Assembly (NCBI RefSeq): GCF_901000735.1
Contig: NC_081546.1
Span: 28,043,900 to 28,107,899 of the forward strand
Source of the DNA: Corylus avellana
Lineage: Eukaryota > Streptophyta > Magnoliopsida > Fagales > Betulaceae
Direction: 5' to 3'
DNA length: 64,000 nucleotides
Part shown: piece by piece, positions 24,588 through 36,739 of the stretch
How positions within the stretch are numbered: position 1 is the stretch's first letter
How the letters are laid out: every line of letters starts with the position of its first letter
Notes under the pieces: model-generated
Told to the model about the DNA's origin: nothing
The model's database searches: none
What the model saw: only the letters and a program-made list of their open reading frames with translations
Position numbers and translations under genes: made by a program

Positions 24588-24840
24588 TTATAAGTCTTTT
24601 TTTATGTTTCTTTTGAGTTCTTTCAAGAATGACGTGACTGTCCCCAAGGGGTAGCTCAATCGACTGTAAACCACGCCTAATGAAGTGGAAGTCACTAGTT
24701 CGAATCCCCCCTCCCCCTTCCCATGTGTGGACATGTCAAAAAAAAAAATGACATGACTATTAAAATTATCATTTGATCAAAATTTAATTATGACTAATTA
24801 TAAGTTTAATAATAATTTTAATAGCTATATTATTTTTAAA
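24588..24840. mobile_element. MITE-like element split by a SINE
   Basis: Same element as at 2780-2920 (agtaatgttataagtc ... actattaaaattatcatttgatc ... aataataattttaatagctatatt), interrupted between caagaatgacgtgact and atgacatgactattaaaatt by the SINE at 24640-24746. Confidence 0.6.
24640..24746 (+). mobile_element. tRNA-derived SINE, only in the right duplicate
   Basis: gtccccaaggggtagctcaatcgact (A-box region), tagttcgaatcc (B box), gtgtggacatgtc and an A tail. The target duplication is aatgacgtgact / aatgacatgact (one mismatch) at 24628-24639 and 24747-24758. The left duplicate has the uninterrupted site (aagaataacgtgactattaaa near 2811). Confidence 0.88.
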
Positions 24841-25017
24841 GAGATAAAAAAAAAAAAAAAACATAGAAAAAAAAACTTCTAAAATTACTTTGCATTATTG
24901 TGGCCCTGGCGATCTCAAGGCTTTCCTGGCGTGCGCCAAGTTCTGCTTTTTCACCGTCAAACGACTTTGGTCAAAGAACACCCGCCCACCTTTTACAACA
25001 TAACACTAAAACCGCGT

Positions 25018-25820
25018 CTATATATAGCGGAACATACACAAATTCTCACTTTGATTCCCTTTTCCCCTCTCTCTCGCGGGCTGTTTTTTCTCTTCTATTT
25101 TTGGTTTTATTTATTTTTTCTTCCATTTTTTGGGTTTTCTTCGTTCGTAGGGTTTCTCTGAGTTCCGAGGAAAGGCAGGTATTCGTTTTTTCGTCTCTGA
25201 TTCCTTCAAATTCCCTTTTTTTAAAAAAAATTCATGGATTCAATGATAAAAAATTTTGTGGGGATTTCGTCTTGTTTGGTGTATGAATTTGATTGTATCT
25301 GATTTCTGTTCCCGTAGATTTTGAATCCATGATCGTTAATTTCTAGGGCTTGGAATTTAAATTCGTCTCGCATTTAGGGGCTGTATATACGTATGCTAAA
25401 TGGTTGTGTTTGTTGGCCGTGAAATTGTGAGAAAAGGACTTGAATTTGGGACCTGTTTCAGGTTGGAGTTTGAATAGCGTCCACGATCTCTGTTCTTAAA
25501 TTAATGTGCGCCAACTTTCTGGTTGTTTTCTGATAGAAATAGGAAAATATCAGATATTGAAAGAGTAATGTTGTGGTTATGCTATATTTGTTATATGAAA
25601 TCGTTCCCTTCATCGTAGATACATAGTTGTATTTGGCATGATTAGTGGAGGTGTTTCTTAGATCTAAAACAATTTAAAAAAACTAGAAAATATAAAATTT
25701 GAAGTTGGGTTTTCTTTAGCTTTGCATGCAGTTTTTTTTTTTCTTCTAATTTCCTTTCTTTCGAATTCATGTTTGAATCCCTGGGTTTGGTATTCTGATA
25801 TATGCTGGATCTGATTGCAG
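25018..25820 (+). promoter_or_regulatory. SRPRa core promoter and 5' UTR intron
   Basis: A TATA box tctatatatag lies at about 25018. A pyrimidine-rich leader follows (cctctctctcgc, ttttcttcc), then a donor ggcag|gtattc at 25179 and an acceptor gattgcag at 25820, 20 bases before the ATG at 25841. Leader introns of this type are common in plant housekeeping genes. The same arrangement is kept in the truncated copy near 3070-3877. Confidence 0.7.
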
Positions 25821-25840
25821 GGTGTATACAAGTGTAGGAG

Positions 25841-28800
25841 ATGTTAGAGCAGTTACTAATATTTACCCGAGGGGGATTAATCCTCTGGACATGTAAAGAG
25901 CTTGGAAATGCTCTTAGGGGATCACCAATTGACACCTTGATCAGATCTTGTCTTTTGGAAGAACGATCTGGTGCAGCATCATACAACTATGATGCCCCGG
26001 GTGCTGCATACACGCTCAAATGGACTTTCCATAACGAGCTTGGCCTTGTATTTGTCGCTGTGTATCAGCGGATTCTCCATCTGTTGTATGTGGATGATTT
26101 GCTTCTGATGTTAAAGCGTGAGTTTTCAGAAATATATGATCCAAAACGAACGAACTATGGTGATTTTGATGAAACTTTTAGGCAACTGAGGAAGGAGGCT
26201 GAGGCTCGGGCCGAGGATTTGAAGAAATCAAAGCAGGTGGCAGGCAAGCCTCTAAATAATAGTAGGAAGCAAGGGCAGGTGCAAAATGGTGGATTTGAAG
26301 GAGTTGGTAAGAAAAAGAGTGAAGGTAATTTGGCCAATGGTGACGATGGTGATAATAGGAAAGGTCATAAATTGGAGAATGGACACTCCAATGGTTATCA
26401 TGTCGATAGTGAAAAATCTAAGGTGAATGGTGCTGCTAACGGTATAGGAGATGCAAGTTCCGATGCTGGGGCTTTTGATGTAAATAAGCTTCAGAAGCTT
26501 AGAGCTAAAGCTGGAAAGAAAACAGAAACTGTTGTTAGCAAGGGCTCCAAGGCTGAGTCCAAGGCTGAGTCAAAGAAGAAGATAACAAAGAAGAATAGAG
26601 TTTGGGATGATTCACCTCCTCAAGCAAAATTGGATTTTACAGATCATGTGGGTGAGAATGGGGACAATATAGAGGTTGTTACAGCAGATCATGGTGAAAG
26701 TATGATGGACAAGGAAGAGATCTTCAGCAGTGAAAGTGAGGCTGAAGAAGATGAGGAGGATGTGGGGAAGGACAACAAGCCTGAAACCAAGAAGAAGGGG
26801 TGGTTTTCATCAATGTTTCAAAGGTAAGTTTATTGATTTCAGTACTTGGTTATTGCTTTGTGCATTTATGATTTAAATTAGTTTGATACGTGTAATTTTG
26901 TTTACAGAACTTCGGGTCACTGTTGTAGTTTTTAGTTGTTTCAGCCATATTCAGTTGAAAGATGTTGCTTCAGTTTTTCTGCAAGATTTTTTTATTGAAA
27001 AACAAATATTTAGTGGTTCCTAGGCCAGTATCCTCATCCAGGAAATTGTTTTCTGACAATTCAATGTCAAATGTTGGGCAATAAATTCTTTTTTTTTTTT
27101 TTTCATCTGTTAATGTACTTCTGTTGAAATCAACTTATTTTGCAATTCAGATTGTGCTCCCTGTACTGTAAATATTGTTTGCAAGTGTGCCTAAACAATC
27201 CTGGAGTCAGAGTACTTCTTTTGGGGTGGGTTGGGAGTTTACCTATTTTCCTTCTTTCCTCTCATTCTTGCTATTACTTACCATTAATAATAGCAATAAT
27301 AATAATAACAACAGTTATAATAAGTCTCTTTAAATTGTTGAATTCATTTTTGGCTCTATTTATTTATTTTTCAAATCCTGGAGTTTACAAGAAGGCTCTG
27401 TTATGCTTTATCTTATTGATCCCTTAAAGTTTCCTCCTTGCTATTGTATATTGGAATTATTCATGGATCAACTGTCAACTACAGGTCTTAAGGGTAGAAA
27501 TGGCTATACTATTTTACTATTGCATTACCATTTCCATTTTTGTAGAAAAATTTATTGAAATTGTTGGATTCTTGATTCATTCTTTATTCACTTTCCTGCT
27601 CTCAGTATTGCGGGCAAAGCAAATTTGGAGAGGTCAGACCTGGAACCGGCTTTGAAAGCTCTCAAGGATAGGCTTATGACCAAGAATGTGGTATGTTTCT
27701 CTATCTGCTTCAATGATCTACCTATGTTTCATATCTATTCTATCAGTACTTCTCAATCATGCTGAGACTGCTACTTAAAGCTCCATGCTATGATATTCAT
27801 AGGCCGAGGAGATAGCTGAGAAACTTTGTGAATCAGTCGCAGCAAGTCTTGAAGGGAAAAAATTGGCTTCATTCACAAGGGTATCTTCAACAGTGCAGGT
27901 TTGGATTTCATCCCTTACTCCAATATTTAATCTTAACAATCTTAACCGAGTCGTTTCTCATTATTTCTTACTTTGTAATAAGATTAAGACCAAGACATGA
28001 AACATGACTGCAGGCAGCAATGGAAGAAGCTCTTGTACGTATCTTAACTCCTAGGCGCTCTATTGACATATTGAGGGACGTGCATGCCGCCAAAGAACAG
28101 AGGAAGCCATATGTTGTTGTTTTTGTTGGCGTGAATGGAGTTGGGAAATCTACTAATCTAGCCAAGGTAAGTTGTCATTAGTTTTTTATATGTAAATGAA
28201 GTTGGGAAACTTGTCAAAAATAAAAAGTAAATGGCGTATGTTGAGGTGAGAAATTAACCAATCTTGCTAAGGTTTAGCTTTTCCCATAGATTTCTGTAGC
28301 AGTGGATGCATGTGTGTGTGTGTGTGAGTTTTATATACATTCGTCCTATGACCACACAGGTTAACTGGTTTAGCTTTTGATCAGATAGTCACTCTATAAA
28401 ATAACTTTGCAGGTTGCCTACTGGCTTCAGCAGCATAAGGTCAGTGTCATGATGGCTGCTTGTGACACATTCCGATCAGGAGCTGTTGAGCAGCTACGGA
28501 CTCATGCACGAAGACTCCAGGTATGATATTTGATGTTATGGCATTTGGTTACCAGGATCTCTGGCTTCTTTACTTGGTGAGAAATGTTCATGCAATAAAA
28601 TGAATACTTACTACAATCTGGATGGTGATATCTGACTTGTTATCTTTTTCTCTTGTAAGATCCCTATATTTGAGAAGGGCTATGAAAAAGATCCTGCAGT
28701 TGTAGCAAAGGAAGCAATCCAGGAGGCAACACGCAATGGTTCTGATGTTGTTCTTGTTGATACAGCTGGTCGAATGCAGGTATCACGCATAGCTAGTATT

Positions 28801-29712
28801 ATATTATAAAAATTTAGTAGTGCTATCTGCTACATGCTTTTGTAGATAATTAGGGCTTGAGTTTAATCTGACATGTTTGGTCTTTTGCTGTTGTGTTCTT
28901 TTTGATAGTTGTAGTATGCTCTTCAGGATAATGATACTTTGATACATGTACTTGCTTTTCAGGATAATGAACCGTTGATGAGAGCACTCTCAAAGCTTAT
29001 TTACATTAACAATCCAGATCTGGTCTTGTTTGTTGGAGAGGCACTGGTTGGAAATGATGCTGTTGATCAACTTTCAAAGTTCAATCAGGTTTGAATTTTG
29101 TATTCCGGATTGTCATCTATTGTTGCGTGGACTTTTCTTGTTTTTTAGAGATTATTTGTTCTCTAATCATTCTATAATTGAGTTATTTATACTACACTTC
29201 TGTTGTGGTTGCAGAAATTAGCTGACCTTTCGAACTCACCAAATCCTACATTGATAGATGGGATCTTGCTCACTAAGTTTGATACTATTGATGATAAGGT
29301 AAGACTCTTCAAACTGCAGGTTAAGGATCTCTAGCAATATTTTGCCCAAATTGCAAGCACTTTGGATAGCACATGTGAGAGAGAACCCACCTGCTTGAGT
29401 AGGTCGTCAGACAGCTTAAAATTTATTTGGGCAGGTGGGTTCCATACGGGCTATCTCACATTGTGCTGCCCAAATTGCTTAAGATCCCAATCTCAAACAG
29501 CACGTGGTTTTGAAATTTTTAGTGGTTTGATTGTTTTCATCCTGCTCATCGTTACATCTGATCTATAACTGAAATTCATGGTGTAGGTGGGAGCTGCACT
29601 TTCAATGGTTTACATATCTGGGGCACCAGTCATGTTTGTTGGCTGTGGACAGTCATATACAGATCTCAAGAAACTCAATGTCAAATCAATTGTCAAGACC
29701 CTCCTTAAATGA
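25841..29712 (+). CDS. SRPRA: Signal recognition particle receptor subunit alpha (docking protein)
   Basis: GTPase on the ER membrane that receives SRP-ribosome complexes and hands nascent chains to the translocon. Nine coding exons follow GT-AG sites and stay in frame: 25841-26823, 27606-27690, 27803-27898, 28014-28166, 28413-28520, 28660-28779, 28963-29088, 29215-29298, 29587-29712, giving 626 aa, about the usual plant length. The N terminus (1 to ~130) is the longin-like SRX domain that binds the beta subunit. A Lys/Glu-rich linker follows ([26 protein letters not shown]). The NG domain has G1 [25 protein letters not shown]3 VDTAGRMQ, G4 TKFDTIDDK, and ends [19 protein letters not shown]. 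No defect is visible. It is the only apparently intact gene of this family here. Confidence 0.95.
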
Positions 29713-30950
29713 AAATGTTTGCTGGTCTCATCCTTCTTTGCGTGCTGTTTGTTTGTCACTTATGAACATGTATGTTGCTGCTGAACTTCTATGTCGTCCT
29801 TTGTTGCCTATGGACTTGTTGGAGGTGAATCAGCTTCTTGCGGCTGTAATAGTAATCTGATTTGTTCCATTGTGATATCTCTCTCTCTCTTTCTCGTGTG
29901 TGTGTGTGCACAGGTGGTGAGGTTGAACTTGGAAATAATACTTAGGGTGGTGAGATAAAATGTCCCAACCAAAGTTTTTTTGCTAATTAAATCTAAACGT
30001 TGGGAAGAGACATATACTAAGTGTGTTACTATTTTTAAAAGTCTGAAATTGTTTTCATAGAATTTATCTGTGTACAAGTTTTAGTTAGGGTGATTACGGA
30101 GCGTTCCAAAAATTTTGTGATCTTATAAGGAAGATGGGTCAGTTCTTGTAATGCAGATATCCACATGCTTTTCTTCGTTAAGGAATGAATAAAAGCATGC
30201 ATTTCTCGACCTACTGAATAAGCAAAATAAGCCTGTCTTTTTCTTCAAATTGAAATCTGTCACATGATTTAAGGGGATATATGTCAATTTAATAGATTGA
30301 GTTGAAAAGATTGGAAGTTTGAAGGAAGATATCTGTTCGTAAAAAGGTCCTGAAAACACCATCCTTGTGGATTAAGATATTGTTTGACACTCTATGGTTG
30401 GGTTGTCGGTATGGTAGATGAATTTTCCTTTTCAACCCCACCTTAATTAGTTGTCTATTTTGGCTTTGGTTAGAAAGCAATGGGGTTTGAGATTGATGGG
30501 CGAGTCTAGGTTACTATTCGTGTTTAACACATTGAATGTTAGCTTGTATTATGGACAATTCCTGTGGATAGCTAGCTGCAAAATGTAACGAAAGGTTACT
30601 TCAAAGCAAATATCTTAGAAGTTCATGTGTGACAATCTTAACCAACCTTCGGATTAGTCATTATTAAAATAAAATTAAAAAAATTAAAAAATTGATTGTG
30701 ATTGTCATATCAGCATTTTGGGATAGAAATTTGGTATATATATAATTACTCTTAATATTTTATCAATGTGCATTGGAATAGGATTATCTCTCTCGTTCAT
30801 AAAGTAGATAATATCTTTATTTATACTTGAGGTATTTTTGTTTTTTCACTTTTTGAATGAACAAAAATATTCATCTACTATAACTAACTAGATATTCTTG
30901 TGTTCATTTGAATCGGAGAAGAACCTAATTTATGTGCATTCACATTATCA
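29713..30950. other. 3' flank of SRPRa and intergenic DNA
   Basis: Contains the probable 3' UTR of SRPRa and a (CT)n/(GT)n microsatellite at 29877-29912. No other gene is recognised; minus-strand open frames here look spurious. Confidence 0.5.
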
Positions 30951-30957
30951 TTTGATA

Positions 30958-31104
30958 GAGAAATGCTACAATGCATTCTCCCACCCATCTTCCCACCATC
31001 TTCTCTCTTTAGTATCTTGATTTTTTCCAAAAAAAAAAAATTCTCTAAATTAAACGGAGAAGATGGTGGGGAGATGGGTGGGAGAATGCACCAAATCATT
31101 TCTC
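30958..31104. mobile_element. MITE with ~48-bp inverted repeats
   Basis: The left arm GAGAAATGctacaATGCATTCTCCCACCCATCTTCC is mirrored by the right arm ggggagatgggtgggagaatgcaccaaatCATTTCTC. The two arms are separated by about 50 bp of A-rich loop. The structure would fold into a strong hairpin. I could not fix the target duplication. Confidence 0.75.
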
Positions 31105-31339
31105 CACTTGATATTCCTGAGTGGTCAAGGGAGATAGCTAAGTACTTCAAAGATCATATAAGAGCATCATTATACACAACATAAAGAATACACATCATTA
31201 ATGTCGAAATTTAATATAATTTCAAAAGAATATTACAAATAAGAATTGAGAACACAAATATCTCCTCCTGTAAATAAATAATTACCACCAATAAATTGAA
31301 TCAATCCTACCAATCACAAAAATAATTTGATAGTCTTCC

Positions 31340-31977
31340 TCAGAAAAACACCAACCCCACCAGAAACCCAAAGACCACCATCAATCCACCCTTCAAACTC
31401 ACACCACCACTCGTCGGAGCCACGGCAGGGCCTTCGAACTCTACCGGTGAAGGTGCTGGAGAAAGATAAGAGAATTGACGCCTCACAGACAACACAACAG
31501 TGACCAATTTTTGGCCCTTCTCACAGTGGCCTTCAGCTCCACTGATAAAATAGAATGCCCCAGACCTATCAAGCTTCACCTTGGTGCTTCCGTCCTTGTA
31601 CACAGCTATAGGACTCGAAGTACTGCAACTCTCAAAGTCTTTTTCACTCACTTGAAGCACAGAGTCCTTGCTCGGATCATAGTTCCAAACTGTAAATCAA
31701 AAAATGAGCAAAAAAAAAAGGACAACCTGATGATGATGCAAATTCTTGAAGCAAAAGAACAAGAACCCAGATGAAGGAAATCTGAGAAAATAATACCGAG
31801 TGAGTCTCCAATTTGGAAACGTGAGGCTTCAGCCCATTTGTTGAGGGATTCAGCTTCAGAGGATGGGATTTTCCATGCATTGGTCTTGCTTCCAACCAAG
31901 AATTCTCTTGCTTCTGTGAAGGAGACGAAGAGATATGTGAGTAGCATTGCAGATAGTAGAGCTCTGTGTGAAGCCAT
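31340..31977 (-). CDS. Early nodulin-like protein (phytocyanin fold)
   Basis: Two exons on the minus strand, 31977-31797 and 31689-31340 (phase-1 intron, GT-AG), encode 176 aa. The signal peptide MASHRALLSAMLLTYLFVSF ends near TEA|REF, followed by the plastocyanin-like start REFLVGSKTNAW. Exon 2 has DSVLQV, FESCSTSSPI, AFYFISGAEGHCEKGQK, a short Pro-rich stretch SPAPSPVEF and a hydrophobic end GLMVVFGFLVGLVFF, typical of a GPI-anchor signal. The His of GHC remains, but the copper Cys is Ser (YFIS) and the other His is missing, so copper binding is not expected. It is probably an extracellular plasma-membrane-anchored arabinogalactan-type protein. Its partner is unknown. Confidence 0.9.
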
Positions 31978-31989
31978 GGTGGGATTGAT

Positions 31990-32586
31990 ATAATGCTTTG
32001 AGCGAGAGAGAGAGAGAGAGACAGTTGAGTGAGAAAATGGAGGCGTTTGTGGGCTGTTTATAGTGAGACAGGGAGAAAACTAGCCGTTACGGGAGAGGTT
32101 CTGAAAAGAGGTTCAGAGAGAGTGGCTAGGAATTGCCGCCCCTCCTTTTTGGGTCTACCTGTCATTTTAACGTTCGACTTCTGGTGGGTCCGTTTTCAGA
32201 CCTCGGCTTCTCTTTTAACCTGTCCTTGAAAAGGTGAAGAAAGAGAACCTTCTGGATTTAATAGGAAAAAGGGACCATCATCATAAAGATATAAACGTAT
32301 GAATTTGAATTTAGCAATAAAAAAAAAAATTAATGTTTGATTAATGGAAATTATTATGAGTTTTACTGATGTTTTGATGATGGGACATAAAAATATAAAC
32401 ATGAGAACTTTAACAAATAATAGCTTACCTACAGGGTCCTATTTCTCTATCATTAAGTTATCGAAATTTAATCTAGCTAGGATAAAAATAAGTTCATATT
32501 TTGAAGTTTGTGTTTATTGTCAATTTAAATCCCTCTTTTTCAATTTTACTTTGAATTGGATCGGAAAAATCCAATAAATTGACACG
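31990..32586. other. 5' flank of the minus-strand ENODL gene
   Basis: Just upstream of the ATG there is a (GA)n tract (32006-32020 on the plus strand) in the presumed 5' UTR. The promoter lies further right. No other feature is supported before the duplication starts at about 32587. Confidence 0.45.
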
Positions 32587-32749
32587 TGTCAATTTTAATT
32601 TAAGGAAAATGACATTCTTACCACATCAAGTTTGGAGAAGTTTTTTTTTTTTTTTTTTCTTAATTTTATTTTTAAGGAATGTTGATTTCATTCATAATGA
32701 TGAAAATAGAGCATTTTGCTATAAAACAACAACATCACTAATGAGGAGG

Positions 32750-33175
32750 AATTTCTTCCATCCAAATCTTATCAATGATATGTTTGAAGGTGGCTCTAGC
32801 TAACTCATGTGCAGCTAAATTAGCATCTCTACTAATTTGTCAAATCTCCCAGCTATGCAACAAGTCTAGCACCCCACTTATGTTTGCTACTAGTTGTCCA
32901 ATTTTACTCCAATTGTGGCCCATGAATCTCACAACTTTCAATGCTTGAAGAGCATTCCCTTCTAGGTAATTTTTTTTTTTTAACCCTTGGTTTCAATTAA
33001 TTCAACTACATGGAAAGCTGCCAAAGCCTCTGCTGCTACCAGTTCTAACCTCCCAAATTTGGTTAGGCTACGTGCTACAAGTATATGCTCCTCATGACCC
33101 CTCACAACAATACCTATGCGTATGCTACCACTGAGTTAATCCATTGCCGCATTTCAATTCACTTTTTGGAAACCT
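32750..33175 (-). pseudogene. RNase H-like (RVT_3) retroelement relic, copy A
   Basis: The minus strand reads, with breaks, RIGIVVRGHEEHILVARS, LELVAAEALAAFHVVELIE, then YLEGNALQALKVV, a stop after LHSWEI, and ISRDANLAAHELARATFKH. This is the C-terminal RNase H module of plant LINE polyproteins. It has at least one stop and an inserted A/T run. No reverse transcriptase is nearby. Confidence 0.7.
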
Positions 33176-35366
33176 TATGGAGGAGCTTGCTAACTTTTTT
33201 GATCCTCTACTTTATAGTTCAAATTAATTAGATTTTATAGATTTATTGATGTTAACTTTTAATGATATGACAGTTTGTATACCATAATATTGAACAAAAT
33301 AAAATTTTGACCGTAAAATTGATTATCGCTATTTTACCTATTCATCTTACTTAATTTTAAATGACATGACACCACACCATTAGATGTAACAAAATAAAAT
33401 TTGAAATTTACTCAATGACCTCTAACGTGGAGTAGATCGCTACTTTATTGCGTTGATGATCATCCGAGTTTGATCATTTTGCCGTATTAGACTTCTATTG
33501 TATTAGAACTAATTCAAACCGAGTAATGTTATGCATTCTACTTTTATCTCACTTTACTGATGTGATACTGCTAATAAATCCTTAGATTAAATGCAATAGA
33601 AGTCTAACACTACAAAATGATCATCAAACTTGGATGATCATCAAAACAATACAAATAGCGATTTACTCCAACAAAATAATGTTATGCATGCACCCCACTT
33701 TTATTCCACTTTGTTGATGTGGTATTCTCAATCAGTTTTTTTTTTTTTTTTGCTTATCAGTAATAACAATATAATTTATAGCATTTCTCATTCTTGGTAT
33801 GACAATGTCTTTCGTAATTTATTAGGAAAAAAAAAAAAGGTCTATGGATTAAAAATAAACCAGAACATTTAGTTTCACCCACAGAGAATCTAATCTCTCT
33901 TTCTCTATGCCCAAGTGTCAGCTGGCGTTGCGACCCTGCCGACAACAAAGTGCATGATGGAGAGCCTCCTAGCCACACCCACAAACCCAATCACTACCGC
34001 CCACTCAAGAACCACCCAAAATTCAAACTTTCAAAATCCCAAAACCAAATTCTCCGAGAGGTGTGATACAGTCATAACTTAAACTCAACTTTGGCCAAAT
34101 TTTTAGACCAAATTTCTCTCTCTCTCTCTAGTTTAAGGCTCCCTCTCTCCTCCACAAGCAAGGTTTTTTTTTTTTTTTTTTTAAGTTAAAAGAAAAGTTG
34201 GGCCAAAGTTAGGTTTAAATTGTGCCTTTATCATTTTCCATTCTCCAATAACCCTTGGATTTTTTTTTATTTAGCTAATGCCGCATAACCTAAAGAGAAA
34301 TGATAAGCTTCATTCTCCTAACCATTTTTTTTAAATGAATTCAAATTCATCATTGAATTTGTAGGTTTACATATGGGTCCTATATATTCAATGGTAGATT
34401 TTTAAAAAAATATATGAATGGAGATAGTTAAGAGATGGTTAAGAGAATGAGGCATAGCATTTCTCTAATTCAAAACTTGTATGCGAGGAAAAATGAGAAA
34501 ACTAAATTGGAGATCTAGGAGCCGCTCACAATTGGTTTAAACGTCTAATATAAGCAAAATTAAGGCCCAATAAAAAACACTTTTGATACTATTGGACATT
34601 TGGGATACCCAAGTAGCTAGTAAGCAAGTTATCACCAAGTTTTGCAAGCAAATGATACTTGTCCTATTTTTCTAATACTTTTTTTGTTAAATCCATAGCT
34701 AAGACAGGGAGATAAGAAATGATAATACAGCCTTCATTGCCCCTCAAAATGGGTTTCAAAACAAACATATTTATTTGTCATTCTTTTTTTAAATGGGTTT
34801 CATCAATTATCAACATAACAGTATGATCTTGTTCATCATCAGATTCTGCTTGAATCCAATATAATTCTAATTAAAATTGCACTCATTGAAATTATGACAT
34901 ATGTCTCTTGTATCCTAAAATTGGAACCGGCCAAACCCTTAATCATCATACTTACAATAATTGAACGAGTTCAAATTTAAATATGCTATGGTAGCATTGA
35001 ATATGTTATTATACAGAGATTGGCTATATATATTATTGTTCAACTTAGATTTTATAGCATTTAATGGTGTATATAGTACCTAGGTTGTCAAATCATTTAA
35101 ATTTTTCAAATGATGTAATACTAATATCATATAAACTGCTAATAAATTTTATTTCAACCATAAAATGATTCCTCTCAAATGGTTAAAGAAGACAACTCAT
35201 ATTCCAAATTTTTGCGGGGAAAGTCCAACGTTTAGTAGTAACACTTTTTCTCTATTTTGATTCGGATAAAAATTTCCTCCAAACAAGTTCTGAGGAAATT
35301 TGTGTCCTTTTGATTGCCTAAATATCACTTAAATTTTCCTTGAGAAAGAAACAATTGTTTAATGCA

Positions 35367-35457
35367 ATAATTCATGCCTCATGAAACAGAGGTTACTAGT
35401 TCGAATCTCCCCTCCCTTGTATGGACATGTAAAAAAAAAAAAAAAAAAAAAAAAAAG
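35367..35457 (+). mobile_element. 5'-truncated SINE relic
   Basis: catgcctcatgaaacagaggttactagttcgaatctcc, then gtatggacatgt and a long A tail. The A-box half is degraded. The counterpart in copy B is at 39262-39330. Confidence 0.65.
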
Positions 35458-35765
35458 TGCCAAAAAGTAAAAGGTATTTTTGAGTAATATAAGCAATTTA
35501 CTTGAAACAAGATAATAATCTGTTTTCTTTTTGAGAAATAGATAATAATCTGTTTTCAAGTAAATAATTATGTGATTCTGCAGTTTTGCCTTTTACACGT
35601 GGCACTGATCATGAACATCCTCGTATACTCCGAACCAATCAATAGCCGAGTGGAGTTCCAAAACCATACCTAATTCTATAAAAGAACCAACACCCACCCT
35701 TATTAATTTCTCCCTCATTTTTCCTCATCAGTAGTAATCAATACTTTCAGAGTGTGTTTGAATCA

Positions 35766-36472
35766 ATGGCTTCTCTGAAAACTATTATTCCAATTTTGAC
35801 CCTCTTTGTTTTTTTGCTGGCCTTCTCTGAAGGCAGAGAGTTTCTGGTTGGAGGCAAGGAAAATTCATGGACTAGTCCGACTTCTTCAGATTCTCTCATT
35901 CTGTGGGCTGAGATAAACCGATTCATTGTTGGCGATTTTCTCAGTAATATCTCATCTCACTCCTCTCTCTTTAACTATCACTTTTTCATAATTTTAACTC
36001 CATGTGGATTTTGATTTACTTGCACTTTCATGAACAACCATTTATCAACTGAGTTTTATTCCTTTGTTTCCAAGTTTTTCTTTTCCTGCACTGGGAATTA
36101 TTGAGAATATGAAAATCCAGTTCATGCATGAAAATGTATTCCTTTGCAGCAAAAAAATTCAAAAGAAAAAAAAAAAAAAAAAAAAAAGAAAGAAATGGGT
36201 TTTCATTTTCTAATGCACTTCAACCTGGTCAATATTTTTTTTTTTTTGTAAGTAATACTATTTAGTAGAGTTATATATGACAAGTAAAACTCGGCCTTTA
36301 AATCAGTAATAACTTGTAAAATGAAAAATTAATAGCGGATTTCTACTGTTACATCATCCTAATCGAATGATAATAGCTTTCAGTTTATTAAATAACATTT
36401 TTTTTTTTCTTTTCATAACGTTTATCTTGATATCCAACTTTTGTTCCATCCTAACAACAATTTTCCTCATTT
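35766..36472 (+). CDS. Early nodulin-like protein, exon 1 only (rest lost in assembly gap)
   Basis: Exon 1 (35766-35943, donor CTCA|gtaata) encodes 59 aa: signal peptide MASLKTIIPILTLFVFLLAF, cleavage after FSEG, then REFLVGGKENSWTSPTSS and a segment ending FIVGDFL. The intron follows and matches that of the gene at 39614 until the N run at 36473, about 16 bases short of where exon 2 should begin. Exon 2 is therefore missing from the assembly, not shown to be deleted. Exon 1 differs from the next gene by only a few bases. It may be a real paralogue or the other allele. Confidence 0.8.
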
Positions 36473-36572
36473 NNNNNNNNNNNNNNNNNNNNNNNNNNNN
36501 NNNNNNNNNNNNNNNNNNNNNNNNNNNNNNNNNNNNNNNNNNNNNNNNNNNNNNNNNNNNNNNNNNNNNNNN
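36473..36572. other. Assembly gap of 100 N
   Basis: Exactly 100 N, the usual placeholder for a gap of unknown size. It separates the two copies of the duplicated block. Confidence 0.99.
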
Positions 36573-36739
36573 TGTCAATTTTAATTTAAGGAAAATGACA
36601 TTCTTACCACATCAAGTTTGGAGAAGTTTTTTTTTTTTTTTTTTCTTAATTTTATTTTTAAGGAATGTTGATTTCATTCATAATGATGAAAATAGAGCAT
36701 TTTGCTATAAAACAACAACATCACTAATGAGGAGGAATT

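Larger units (their letters stand above)
21921..25967. repeat. Right copy of the ~4-kb segmental duplication
   Basis: Pairs with 1-4022. This copy has the SINE at 24640-24746 and lacks the one at 1168-1277. It leads continuously into the intact SRPRa coding region. The A-run at about 23510-23540 and several other homopolymers differ in length between copies. Confidence 0.93.
32587..36472. repeat. Copy A of a ~3.8-kb duplicated block, ends at an assembly gap
   Basis: The sequence from tgtcaattttaatttaaggaaaatgacattc matches 36573 onward nearly base for base through an RNase H relic, AT-rich DNA, a SINE relic, a promoter, ENODL exon 1 and most of its intron. It stops at cctcattt, immediately before the N run. 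Differences are small indels and substitutions plus a larger one at about 34110-34205. Confidence 0.93.
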
